Source of the DNA: Rhodococcus opacus B4
GTDB taxonomy: Bacteria > Actinomycetota > Actinomycetes > Mycobacteriales > Mycobacteriaceae
Assembly (NCBI RefSeq): GCF_000010805.1
Contig: NC_012522.1
Location: 3,968,001 to 4,032,000 of the forward strand
Length of the DNA: 64,000 bases
Reading direction: 5' to 3'
Under the pieces are notes generated by a model. It was given only the letters and a program-made list of their open reading frames with translations. It did no database searches and was not told the DNA's origin. Position numbers and translations under genes: made by a program. Shown piece by piece: positions 46,204 to 55,200 of the stretch; positions within the stretch are counted from its first letter, which is position 1; each line of letters opens with the position of its first letter.

Positions 46204-47229
46204 GTGACGGAGAAGCGAGCGCGGCCCACCATCGCCGACGTGGCACGGCACGCCGGGGTGTCGACCACCACGGTGTCGCACACGTTCAGCGGCAAAGGCG
46301 TCGTCGCCGCCGCGACGCGGGAGCGGGTCCGCGCGACCGCGAAATCCCTGGGCTACCGGCCGGACGTGGTGGCGAGGGGACTACGCAGCAACCGTCTCGG
46401 CATCCTCGCGCTCGTGCTCCGGCCCCTCGAGACGCTGGATTCGTCGCTCCCCGAGGGCGTTGACTACTTCCTGCGGTTCGCGGGTGCGGCGGCGCTGGCC
46501 GCGATGGACTTCGGATACGGACTCATGCTGGTGTCCGACCCGACGCGTGAAGAGTCGCCGGCTGCTGCCCTCGCCTGCGACGGGTTCCTGATCACGGAAC
46601 CCGTCACGAACGATCCCCTCATCGAGATGCTCCTCGGGGAAGGCGTGCCGTTCCTGTCCGTCGGCAGAGATCCGGCGAGGGCCGCGTACGACAACTGGAT
46701 CGACACCGACACCGAACTCATGACCGACCTCGTGCTGCGGCACCTCGACGACGTGGGGGCGACGCGGGTGGCACTCGTCGCCGGAACCGACCCCAATTCG
46801 TGGAACCTCGGCGCCGAGGCCGCCTACCGCGCCTGGGCGGCGGCGCGCGGTCAGGACCCGCTGGTCGCCCACCGGCCGGAGACCACCGGGGAGTCCGGCG
46901 GCCGCGACGCCGCCGACGAACTGTTCGACCGCAGCGACCCACCCGACGCGGTGTACTGCCTCACCGGCAGGCACGCGGCCGGAGTCCTCACGCGAGTCCG
47001 GGAACGCGGACTCGACGTTCCCGGCGACGTCCAGATCGTCGGCGGCTCCGACTCGGAACACACCCGATCCGCGACACCCCCCATCACCTCGGTGGACCTG
47101 CAGCCCGAACTCCTTGCCCGCGTTGCCGTCACACGGCTCGTCAACCGCCTCGACGACCTCCACCGGTCCGTGCCGCCGGGGAAACTCCACGGCCGCCTCG
47201 TCGTGCGGGGATCCACCAGGACGCCGTAA
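46204..47229 (+). CDS. LacI-family transcriptional regulator
   Basis: A 341-residue repressor: N-terminal LacI helix-turn-helix (PTIADVARHAGVSTTTVSH, about residues 8-26), hinge helix region (ARGLRSNRLGILALVLRPLE) and a periplasmic-binding-protein-like effector domain ending with TSVDLQPELLARVAVTRL. GTG start at 46204, 30 bp after the second operator. It probably controls itself and the NCS1/C45 operon in response to the imported compound. Confidence 0.92.
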   Translation: MTEKRARPTIADVARHAGVSTTTVSHTFSGKGVVAAATRERVRATAKSLGYRPDVVARGLRSNRLGILALVLRPLETLDSSLPEGVDYFLRFAGAAALAAMDFGYGLMLVSDPTREESPAAALACDGFLITEPVTNDPLIEMLLGEGVPFLSVGRDPARAAYDNWIDTDTELMTDLVLRHLDDVGATRVALVAGTDPNSWNLGAEAAYRAWAAARGQDPLVAHRPETTGESGGRDAADELFDRSDPPDAVYCLTGRHAAGVLTRVRERGLDVPGDVQIVGGSDSEHTRSATPPITSVDLQPELLARVAVTRLVNRLDDLHRSVPPGKLHGRLVVRGSTRTP

Positions 47230-47360
47230 TTCGACCGAGGGCAGCGATATCCTGGTGGGCACGCCGTCGAGAGGCGAGTTCACGGTTGTATCTGCGCTCT
47301 GGTCGTGCCGTCGGAACCAGCGCGCGGCAGCACGAGCCGGCGGAGTGAGTAGACCGTCCG

Positions 47361-50300
47361 ATGGGTGAAGGTGATCCGCTCGACACGCAGCGGTACGTCG
47401 TCCGTGCCCTGGCGTCGGAGCTGAGTGCGGCGGGTTTCGACGACGCCGTGGAGATCGGGCGCGGCGGCTTCGGCGTCGTCTACCGCTGCACCCAGGCCGA
47501 TCTGGATCGCACCGTGGCGGTGAAGGTGCTCACCGTCGAACTCGACGAGGAGAACCGGGCGAGATTCTTCCGGGAGCAGCGGGCGATGGGCCGGCTCACC
47601 GGGCACCCGAACATCGTGGGCGTCCTGCAGGTCGGGGCCACCGACAGCGGCGTTCCGTACATCGTGATGCCGTATCACCCGCACGGGTCGCTGGAGGCCC
47701 GGATCCGCAGGGACGGCCCACTCGAACTGGGTGAGGTACTGCGGCTGGGGGTGAAGATCGCCGGCGCGGTGGAGACGGCGCACCGGCTCGGGATCCTGCA
47801 CCGCGACGTCAAACCCGCGAACATCCTGCTCACCGACTACGGCGAACCGGAGTTGACCGACTTCGGCATCGCGCACGTCACCGGCGGCTTCGAGACCGCC
47901 GCCGGCGCGGTCACCGGGTCGCCGGCCTACACCGCGCCGGAGGTCCTCCAGGGGGATCCGCCCAGCCCGGCCGCGGACGTCTACGGCCTCGGCGCCACGC
48001 TGTTCAGTGCCCTCACCGGTCATGCCGCGTTCGAACGCCGCAGCGGGGAGCAGGTGGTCGCACAGTTCCTGCGGATCACCACCCAACCGGTGCCCGACCT
48101 GCGGGAGCACGGAATCCCCGACGACGTAGCCGACGCGATCGCCCGGGCGATGTCCCGGACTCCCGATCGGCGTCCGGCGACGGTCGCCGAATTCGGGGAG
48201 GAACTGCGGCGGATCCAACGCGAGCACGGCCTCCCGCTCGAAAACATGGCCCTCCGCGCGGAACCCGACGCACAGGTCGGGGACCGAGGGCGCGCGGCGG
48301 GCGGCGCCACACCGACGGGACCGTCCCCACACGGCGCGACGGGAAAACTCCTCCTGGAACTGACGAGTTTCGTCGGCCGCCGGCACGAGCTCACGGAGGC
48401 CAGGAACCTGCTCGCCGGGTCACGGCTGGTGACGCTGACGGGAATCGGAGGCGTCGGCAAGACGCGGTTGGCGATGCGGGTCGCCGCGGCGGTGCAACGT
48501 GACTACGGCGACGGTGTGCGGCTGGCCGAGCTGGGCGAACTGCGCGACGGGTCTTCGCTGGTCGACGCGGTGGCCGCGGCGGTGGGGGTGCGGAACCACT
48601 CGGCGCGGCCGCTGCGGGAGGTGCTGATCGAGTTCCTCGCTTCCCGAGAGACGCTGCTGGTGCTCGACAATTGCGAGCACCTCGTGGACGCCGTGGCCGA
48701 GCTGACCGAGATGCTGTTGCGGGTGTGCCCGGCGCTGCGGATCCTGGCGACCAGCCGCGAACCCCTCGGCATCGGCGGGGAAGCGGTGCTGCAAGTGCCG
48801 CCGCTGACCGTGCCGGACCCCGACCACCGGCCGTCCCTGCGGGGTTTGCCGAAATATGACGCCGTGACCCTGTTCGCCGACCGCGCCGCCGCCGCGGTAC
48901 CCGGATTCGCGCTCACCGAGGACAACGCGGCGGCGGTGGCGGGGATCTGCCACCGTCTCGACGGATTGCCGTTGCCGATCGAATTGGCCGCCGCCCGGCT
49001 GCGGGCGATGTCGCCCGAGCAGATCCTCGAGCGGCTGACCGACCGCTACACCCTGCTCTCCCGCGGCAGCCGGGGTGCGCCGTCGCGGCAGCAGACGCTG
49101 CGGTTGTCGATCGACTGGAGCTTCGAGTTGTGCACCGCCGGTGAGCAACTGATGTGGGGACGGTTGACGGTCTTCGCCGGCAGTGTCGAACTCGATGCCG
49201 CGGAGCAGGTGTGCGGCGCCGGCCTGGGGCCGGACGGGTTGCTCGACACGCTGACCTCGCTGGTGGAGAAGTCGATCCTGATCCGGGAGGAGCACGGGTC
49301 GGTGGTGCGGTTCCGGATGCTCGAGACGCTCCGCGCGTACGGCTACGAGAAGCTCGGGCAGACCGGCGAGACCGTGGCTTTGCGTCGACGTCACCGGGAT
49401 TGGTACGAGCGGTTGGCGCTCGAGGCGGAGGCCGAGTGGATCAGCGCCCGGCAACTGGAATGGATCGCCCGACTGAAGCGGGAGCAGCCGAACCTGCGTG
49501 AGGCACTGGAGTTCTGCATCGACGACGATCCCGCCGCCGGCCTGCGCACGGCGGCCGCCCTCCGCTGGTTCTGGACCTCCCAGGGTTTGTACAGCGAGGG
49601 GCGGCGCTGGTTCTCCGACCTGCTGGCCCGTTCCCCCGGAAACCCGACGGTCGACCGGATCAGGGCGCTCCACTGCGCCGCAGTGATGGCCGACGTGCAG
49701 GGCGATCTCGAGGCCGGGGCCGCACTGGTGGCGGAGGCGCGGAGCCTCACCGCGCACACGAGCGATCCCATGATGCGCGCGCTCGTCTCCGTCGCCGACG
49801 GAACGCTGGCCCTCTACAGCGGGGACCTTCCACACGCATGCTCGCACCTCGAAACCGCACTCGCGGAGTTCGGCAGCCGCGGGGAACGCACCCTCGAGAC
49901 GAACGTGCTCTATCTGCTCGGGCTGGCCTACGGTCTGGCCGGCCGGACGGACGAGGCCATCGAATGTCACGAGCGGGTTCTCGCGATCACGGAAGAGTAC
50001 GGCGAGAAGATGTACCGATCACATTCGCTGTGGGCCCTGGGAATTGCGGTGTGGCGACAGGGCGCCGCCGATCGCGCGGTGCGGTTCCTCGAGGAATCGC
50101 TGGAGCTGTCGCGGCAGGTGCACAGCCCCCGCTTCGCCGCGGCAGCCGTCGAGGCACTGGCCTGGATCGCGTGCGAGAGGCGAGACCCGGCCCGGGCCGC
50201 AGTGCTGATGGGGGCCGCGCAGTGGCTGGCGAAGTCGGTGGGCAGTGCTGCGGTCATCCACTCCGATCTGATCGTCTACCAGACGGAATTCGCCGCGAAA

Positions 50301-50627
50301 TCACGGAAGGAACTCGGGGACAATGCATTCGCGGCGGCACACCGCAGAGGTGAACAGCTGGGCTTCGACGCGGCCATCGCCTACGCCCTCCGCAAGGCGC
50401 AGCCCGGCGCCTCCGCACCAGAATCCGGCGCGTCGACGCGACTGACCAAGCGCGAACACGAAGTCGCCGACCTCATCGCCGAAGGGCTGACCAATCAGGC
50501 CATCGCCGATCGCCTGGTGATCTCACCGCGCACCGCTCAGGGTCATGTGGAGCACATCCTGGCCAAGCTGGGTTTCACGTCCCGCACCCAGGTCGCGGCC
50601 TGGGTCGTGGAGCAGCCGCGCGACTAG
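47361..50627 (+). CDS. PknK-like Ser/Thr kinase - ATPase - LuxR regulator
   Basis: A 1088-residue signalling protein. The kinase domain (about 1-290) is complete: GRGGFG (33-38), Lys55, HRD (147-149), DFG (167-169), APE (192-194). An NTPase of the AAA/NB-ARC type follows (Walker A GIGGVGKT, 361-368; LLVLDNCEHL as Walker B). Then come about 400 residues of TPR-like helices, and a LuxR-type helix-turn-helix at about 1028-1085 (LTKREHEVADLIAEGLTNQA). The layout resembles M. tuberculosis PknK, which links phosphorylation to transcription. No transmembrane segment. The gene stands alone. Confidence 0.92.
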   Translation: MGEGDPLDTQRYVVRALASELSAAGFDDAVEIGRGGFGVVYRCTQADLDRTVAVKVLTVELDEENRARFFREQRAMGRLTGHPNIVGVLQVGATDSGVPYIVMPYHPHGSLEARIRRDGPLELGEVLRLGVKIAGAVETAHRLGILHRDVKPANILLTDYGEPELTDFGIAHVTGGFETAAGAVTGSPAYTAPEVLQGDPPSPAADVYGLGATLFSALTGHAAFERRSGEQVVAQFLRITTQPVPDLREHGIPDDVADAIARAMSRTPDRRPATVAEFGEELRRIQREHGLPLENMALRAEPDAQVGDRGRAAGGATPTGPSPHGATGKLLLELTSFVGRRHELTEARNLLAGSRLVTLTGIGGVGKTRLAMRVAAAVQRDYGDGVRLAELGELRDGSSLVDAVAAAVGVRNHSARPLREVLIEFLASRETLLVLDNCEHLVDAVAELTEMLLRVCPALRILATSREPLGIGGEAVLQVPPLTVPDPDHRPSLRGLPKYDAVTLFADRAAAAVPGFALTEDNAAAVAGICHRLDGLPLPIELAAARLRAMSPEQILERLTDRYTLLSRGSRGAPSRQQTLRLSIDWSFELCTAGEQLMWGRLTVFAGSVELDAAEQVCGAGLGPDGLLDTLTSLVEKSILIREEHGSVVRFRMLETLRAYGYEKLGQTGETVALRRRHRDWYERLALEAEAEWISARQLEWIARLKREQPNLREALEFCIDDDPAAGLRTAAALRWFWTSQGLYSEGRRWFSDLLARSPGNPTVDRIRALHCAAVMADVQGDLEAGAALVAEARSLTAHTSDPMMRALVSVADGTLALYSGDLPHACSHLETALAEFGSRGERTLETNVLYLLGLAYGLAGRTDEAIECHERVLAITEEYGEKMYRSHSLWALGIAVWRQGAADRAVRFLEESLELSRQVHSPRFAAAAVEALAWIACERRDPARAAVLMGAAQWLAKSVGSAAVIHSDLIVYQTEFAAKSRKELGDNAFAAAHRRGEQLGFDAAIAYALRKAQPGASAPESGASTRLTKREHEVADLIAEGLTNQAIADRLVISPRTAQGHVEHILAKLGFTSRTQVAAWVVEQPRD

Positions 50628-50654
50628 TAGCTGGCTTTCGAGATGTGGTGGAAA

Positions 50655-50703
50655 TGCGTGCCGCCCGCCGGATTCGGCGAACATCGGCAGCGGACGGCAC
50701 GCA
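50655..50703. terminator. Weak inverted repeat between convergent genes
   Basis: TGCGTGCCG / CGGCACGCA (50655-50663, 50695-50703) with a long 31-base loop that itself contains smaller GC-rich complementarity. It lies between the PknK-like gene and the amidohydrolase gene and may act as a terminator. Confidence 0.4.
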
Positions 50704-50723
50704 CGTCAGGGACCCGCCGGACC

Positions 50724-51575
50724 CTATCCGGCCAGGCCGGAGTACAGTCGTCGCGCCGTGCCCGCGAAGATTTCCCGGCGTTCGGGCTCGGGAACCTCGG
50801 ACAACACCTCCTGTGCGAGGGCGACGAGTTCGGGCAGCGACTGTTCGGCGGCGGGAAGGTTGGAACCCCACGCGATCCGGTGCGCTCCGAAACTTTCGAG
50901 CACCGGGTCGAGGAAACCCGCGGCCTTCGTGCCGGCGTCGTGCAGGCGTTCGAGGTTGCGGTGGGTCAGCTTGAGGTGCAAGCCGGGGTGAACGGCCAAC
51001 TCCGCCACCGTTTCGCCGGCTTCGGTGGGTGAGGCGGCGATGTCGGGGTACCCCATGTGATCGAGCAGCACCCGGACCGACGGGAACCGGCGCAGCAGCA
51101 CGTGCAGTTGCTCGGTTGCCGGGCCGAGCCGCATCTGCAGGCACACCGTGACCCCGAGTTCGGTGGCCTTGTCCCAGAAGGGATACGTCTCCGGCGCAGC
51201 GAACCACTCGCCCTGGGTGGGCACGGTGCTGCCGCTGGTGAACAGCCGGACCCCGGCGAGGCCGCCGTCGCCGACTGCGGCCGCCAGGTTGTCGGCGGCG
51301 TCCGGCCGCAACGGATCGACCGTGCCCACCACGATGAACCGGTCCGGCCGCTGGGTCCGGCTGTCGAGTACGTAGGAGTTGTCATAGCCGTAGGCGGTTG
51401 TCGCCTGTACCAGTACGGCCTGGGCGATCCCGGCTTCGTCCATCCGCTCGACCATGCCCTCGGCGGTGACCGGGCGGGTGGTCGCCCAACTGGACTGGGT
51501 CCCGCCGATCGGGGCCCGGGGGTAGCGGGTCACGTCGTCGGAGATGATGTGGCAGTGGGTGTCGACGATGTCCAA
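50724..51575 (-). CDS. Amidohydrolase (LigI/PDC hydrolase-like)
   Basis: A 283-residue amidohydrolase_2 TIM barrel: N-terminal IVDTHCHIISDD, AVLVQATTAYGYDNSYVLDS, VRVLLDHMGYPD, HRIAWGSNLPAAEQS. This layout is that of 2-pyrone-4,6-dicarboxylate hydrolase and related lactonases. The TTG start follows AAAGGTG. It ends the minus-strand operon and is a clear paralogue of the amidohydrolase gene at 59245. The substrate may be a lactone or pyrone dicarboxylate in the pathway; proof is lacking. Confidence 0.8.
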   Translation of the reverse strand: MDIVDTHCHIISDDVTRYPRAPIGGTQSSWATTRPVTAEGMVERMDEAGIAQAVLVQATTAYGYDNSYVLDSRTQRPDRFIVVGTVDPLRPDAADNLAAAVGDGGLAGVRLFTSGSTVPTQGEWFAAPETYPFWDKATELGVTVCLQMRLGPATEQLHVLLRRFPSVRVLLDHMGYPDIAASPTEAGETVAELAVHPGLHLKLTHRNLERLHDAGTKAAGFLDPVLESFGAHRIAWGSNLPAAEQSLPELVALAQEVLSEVPEPERREIFAGTARRLYSGLAG

Positions 51576-51606
51576 GGTCTACACCTTTCTCGTTCGGGGG
51601 GCTGGA

Positions 51607-52587
51607 TCAGGCGTCCGGGTAGTCGCCCTTGGCGAACACCTGGTGAGGATCGGTGGTGAAGTCCGGATCGAGGAGACCCTGATCCCGGGAGTACTTGACG
51701 AGCGCGCGCACGCTCGCATCGTTGGCGTCGAGACCGTACGGGATCGGATCGCCCTGGATCTGGTTGGCCTGCTTGCCCAGTCGCGGCAGCGCCGACCACT
51801 GCGGATCGGCCTCGATCTGACGGCGCTTGCTCTCGGCGAACGCGGCGTACAGGGCGGTGGGCAAAGCCGGATCGCGGTCGACGAGTTCTTTGCGGATCGC
51901 GATCACCGAGTGGAGCGGATAGATCCCGGTGCGCAGGTACCAGTCGGTGGCGAGCACCTCGTGGTCGGGGAACAGCGGGTACGGCCCGGCCTCGGTCGCG
52001 GGCTGCTCGGCCGCCGCCGACCACCCCGCCCGCGGTGCCCCTGCACGTCCGGTGCCGGCGTTGCCGCTGAACGCGGCGTCGATCTCCCCTGCCCGCAGCA
52101 ACTCGCCGAGCGAGCGGCCGTCGGTGACGCGTTCGACGTTCGCGGGAGCGCGGCCTTCGATGTGGTCGTCGTCGTCCACGACCCACTTCACGGTGTCGAT
52201 GTCGAGGCCGTACTCGTCGCGAAGGATGCCGCGCATCCACACCCCGGTGGTCACGGTGTAGGCGCGGACACCGATCCGCTTGCCCTTCAGGTCGGCGGGG
52301 AAGCGGATTCCCGACGCCGAACCGCACTGCACGTCGGCGTGGTGGAAGCGGCGGTTGAGGAAGACGGGGATACCGGTGAGCGGAACCCCGGCCTGCAACG
52401 CCATCAGGTAGGAGGTCGGCGCGAGTTCGCACACGTCGAACTCGAGGTCGCGGATCATCCGCCGGTATGCGCCGATGATCGGGGTGACCTCGACCGGGTT
52501 CACCTCGTAGCCGTTCACCTCGACATCGCCGCCCAGCAGGGCCTGCACGTGCCGGTAGTCGCCGAGTGCGACCGAGAGCGTGTTCAT
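51607..52587 (-). CDS. Pht5-like (4,5-dihydroxyphthalate decarboxylase family) protein 1
   Basis: A 326-residue protein of the periplasmic-binding-protein-like fold used by 4,5-dihydroxyphthalate decarboxylase (Pht5). The characteristic block GKRIGVRAYTVTTGVWMRGI lies at about residues 103-122, and DWYLRTGIYPLHSVIAIRKE at about 228-247. There is no signal peptide, so it is not an ordinary ABC solute-binding protein. It is the fullest match to Pht5 of three paralogues in this cluster. GAAAGG precedes the ATG at 52587. Likely an aromatic acid decarboxylase; a ligand-binding accessory role is the alternative. Confidence 0.75.
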   Translation of the reverse strand: MNTLSVALGDYRHVQALLGGDVEVNGYEVNPVEVTPIIGAYRRMIRDLEFDVCELAPTSYLMALQAGVPLTGIPVFLNRRFHHADVQCGSASGIRFPADLKGKRIGVRAYTVTTGVWMRGILRDEYGLDIDTVKWVVDDDDHIEGRAPANVERVTDGRSLGELLRAGEIDAAFSGNAGTGRAGAPRAGWSAAAEQPATEAGPYPLFPDHEVLATDWYLRTGIYPLHSVIAIRKELVDRDPALPTALYAAFAESKRRQIEADPQWSALPRLGKQANQIQGDPIPYGLDANDASVRALVKYSRDQGLLDPDFTTDPHQVFAKGDYPDA

Positions 52588-52622
52588 GTTCAGCCTTTCG
52601 TATCGAGAAGGGAGCGCGGGGT

Positions 52623-53504
52623 TCAGCCGCCGAGCCGGGACGCGGTCACCCCGAGCGCGGCGCAGGTGCGATCGACCAGTTCGTCGAACTCGACGCGGCG
52701 CGGCAGCACCCCCTGCTCGTAGGCGTAGCGGGCGGCCTCGGTGACGGGCCCGCGCAGACCGTCGAACCCGACTGGGCTCAGGTTCACCCCGTCCGCCGGA
52801 GCACCGGTGGTCGCGGCGGCCTCGGCCAGGGCGTCGTACACCGCGAGTACGGCCTTCGGGTCCTCGTTCGCCGCCACCGCGCTGAATCCGACGACGTGAT
52901 TGATGGGAGCGAAGCCCTTGCGTGCGGCCCATTCGGCCGCGACCGCGAGGGCATTGGGGATGGCGGTGCGGATCCGGTCGTCGGAGGGCAGTTCGTTGCC
53001 CATGATCCCGTAGTCGAGCCGGCCTTCGAGGAAGTCGGCCTGCAGCTTGGCGCCCTCGGGTGCGCGCGTGACCCACGCCGGGTCGACAGCCCCGTCGACG
53101 TGCCCGCCTTCGTATGTCTGCCAGTTGATTTCGGACAGATCGAGGCCGTACTGCTCGCTGAGGAACCCGCGCAGCCACACCCCGGTGGTCTGGCTCCACG
53201 ACCGCACGCCGACGCTCCGGCCCCGCATACCTTCGACGCCCAGCTCGCCCAGTGTCACCAGGGTCTGATGCTGGTACCGGCCGAGCATGGTGATCGGCAG
53301 CAGCGCCACCGGCTTGTCGTGCGCAGCCGCCTGCAGCAGCGTCACCACGGCCAGCTCGCACACGTCCGCCGACGCGTCGTTCACGAAACCGCGTGATGCC
53401 TTGTGCACGGGCCGGATGTCGAGACGTTCTGCCGTGGCGCCGGCGGCCGCGGCCCCCTCGACGGCAACGGCAGCGAGATCATCCCTGCCCAGTACGATTT
53501 TCAT
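52623..53504 (-). CDS. Pht5-like / substrate-binding-fold protein 2
   Basis: A 293-residue cytosolic paralogue of the previous gene: GRSVGVRSWSQTTGVWLRGF, then LSEINWQTYEGGHVDGAVDP and GFAPINHVVGFSAVAANEDP. It is about 30 residues shorter and divergent, so it may have a different substrate or be a second subunit. GAGGAG precedes the ATG. It lies between the ThDP enzyme gene and paralogue 1 in the same operon. Confidence 0.7.
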   Translation of the reverse strand: MKIVLGRDDLAAVAVEGAAAAGATAERLDIRPVHKASRGFVNDASADVCELAVVTLLQAAAHDKPVALLPITMLGRYQHQTLVTLGELGVEGMRGRSVGVRSWSQTTGVWLRGFLSEQYGLDLSEINWQTYEGGHVDGAVDPAWVTRAPEGAKLQADFLEGRLDYGIMGNELPSDDRIRTAIPNALAVAAEWAARKGFAPINHVVGFSAVAANEDPKAVLAVYDALAEAAATTGAPADGVNLSPVGFDGLRGPVTEAARYAYEQGVLPRRVEFDELVDRTCAALGVTASRLGG

Positions 53505-53547
53505 TGACGACTCCTCTTGTCCTCGGTGACCGGCAGTCCCGGCGCGG

Positions 53548-55200
53548 TCATACGTCTTCGCCGTACTGCATGCGCCGGTACGGCACGCTGAGCACGTCGC
53601 GGGTGATGCGTACGTCGATCACGGTGGGCCGCGGGTCGCGGACGTACTCGGCCAGCGCGGCGCGCAGTTCGCCGGTCGTGCGGACCGTCGCGCCGCCGCC
53701 ACCGAGTGCCTTCCCGACCGTGCCGAGTTCGGGGGTGGGGATGACGGCGAGCTCCGGGTCGAGGCCCTTGGCCTTGGCCTTGTGGTACTCCGCGCCGAGG
53801 CCTTCGTCGTTCATGACGACGACGAGCACCGGAAGCTTGTAGCGGCAGGCAGTCTCGAACTCCGACAGGTGCATCAGGAAACTTGCGTCGCCCTCGACCA
53901 CGAACGTCGGCTTGCCGCCGTTGGCGACGACGGTGCCGATGGTCAGCAGCGGGGCCTGGCCGATGGCGCCGAACATGCCGTAGTTCGAGGTGATCTCGCG
54001 GGACCGCTGGAAGAGCATGGTGCCGAAGTCCGTCTGGTGTCCGCTGCCGAGCACCAGCCCGATCTCGCCGGGAAGTTCGGCGTCGATCACCGAGATCGCC
54101 TCGCGCGGGTCGAGAAGGCCCGGTTGACTGCAGAATTCGGCGGGGTCGATCAGCGGGGCCGTGAGCCGGCCGTGCACATCGGGGGTGTGGAAGCCTTCCA
54201 TCTCGATACCGCGAACCCCGAGCGCGCCCGTGAGGGCGTCGAGGGCGGTGATCGCGTCGGCCTGCATGTAGCAGTCGGCGACCTGACCGTTACCCATCAC
54301 CAGGTGCGGTGCGGTGTCGATCTGGATGAACTGGGCTTCGGGGAACAGGTATCCGCTCTCGATGGTGTAGTGGTTGAGGCTTGCGCCCACCGACACCACG
54401 CAGTCGGCCTCCTGCAGCAGCTCCATCGCCAGTCTGCTCCCGAACAGTCCCGCGATCCCCACGTGGTAGTCGGTTTCGGCGCTGAGCCAGTTCTTGGCCT
54501 GCAGCGTGGTGGCGAGCAGGGCGCCGGTGCGACGCTGGAGCGCGAGGATTTGCTCGCCTGCTTCGGCGTTGCGGGCGCCGCGCCCGGCGACGATCACGAC
54601 TCGTTTGCTCGCCCCGATGATTTCGCACGCCTGCTGGATTCGGTCCGGATGCGGTAGCAGCTTGGGGGCCCGGAGCAGCTCGGTGGACGGGACGTACGGC
54701 ATGTCGTCCTCGAACTCCTGCAGCTGCACGTCGAACGGAGCGCTGATCATCACCGGCCGGGATTGGGTGCGGGCCAGGTAGAAGGCGCGCTGCACCACTT
54801 CTGCGGCCGACTCGGCCCTGGTGACCTGGAGGAACTCGCACTCGATCGCGGCGGCGAACCGGCGCTGGTCGAGGTACTGCACGGCGCCCGTGTCTCCCAA
54901 CGGCGTCTCCCCGCAGAACGCGACCAGCGGGATGCGTGCACGGCTCGCCACGATCATCGACGTGGCCAGCTGCGCGGTACCGGGCCCGCTCGTCGTCGTC
55001 ACGACACCGGGCCTGCCGGATGCGCGGGCGTACCCGTGCGCCATGCTCAGACCCGCACCCTCGTGGCGCACCTCGTACAGGCGCGTTCCGCGGGTGGCCA
55101 GGGCATTCATCCAGTGCATGTTGGCGTCGCCCATCATGCCGAACACATCCGTGGTGCCCTCGGCGGCGAACGCTGCTGCGAGCGCTTCGTATACCTTCAC
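53548..55200 (-). CDS. Thiamine-diphosphate-dependent enzyme (acetolactate synthase/decarboxylase superfamily)
   Basis: A 550-residue three-domain ThDP enzyme. The catalytic Glu is in YEVRHEGAGLSMAHGYARA, the PP domain has GDASFLMHLSEFETACRYKL with the closing VVVMNDE, and the middle domain is VVIVAGRGARNAEAGEQILA. Candidates are a 2-oxoacid decarboxylase (benzoylformate or oxalyl type) or a carboligase. The GTG start overlaps the stop of the LigJ gene (GTGA), so the two act together, probably downstream in aromatic ring catabolism. Confidence 0.87.
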   Translation of the reverse strand: MKVYEALAAAFAAEGTTDVFGMMGDANMHWMNALATRGTRLYEVRHEGAGLSMAHGYARASGRPGVVTTTSGPGTAQLATSMIVASRARIPLVAFCGETPLGDTGAVQYLDQRRFAAAIECEFLQVTRAESAAEVVQRAFYLARTQSRPVMISAPFDVQLQEFEDDMPYVPSTELLRAPKLLPHPDRIQQACEIIGASKRVVIVAGRGARNAEAGEQILALQRRTGALLATTLQAKNWLSAETDYHVGIAGLFGSRLAMELLQEADCVVSVGASLNHYTIESGYLFPEAQFIQIDTAPHLVMGNGQVADCYMQADAITALDALTGALGVRGIEMEGFHTPDVHGRLTAPLIDPAEFCSQPGLLDPREAISVIDAELPGEIGLVLGSGHQTDFGTMLFQRSREITSNYGMFGAIGQAPLLTIGTVVANGGKPTFVVEGDASFLMHLSEFETACRYKLPVLVVVMNDEGLGAEYHKAKAKGLDPELAVIPTPELGTVGKALGGGGATVRTTGELRAALAEYVRDPRPTVIDVRITRDVLSVPYRRMQYGEDV

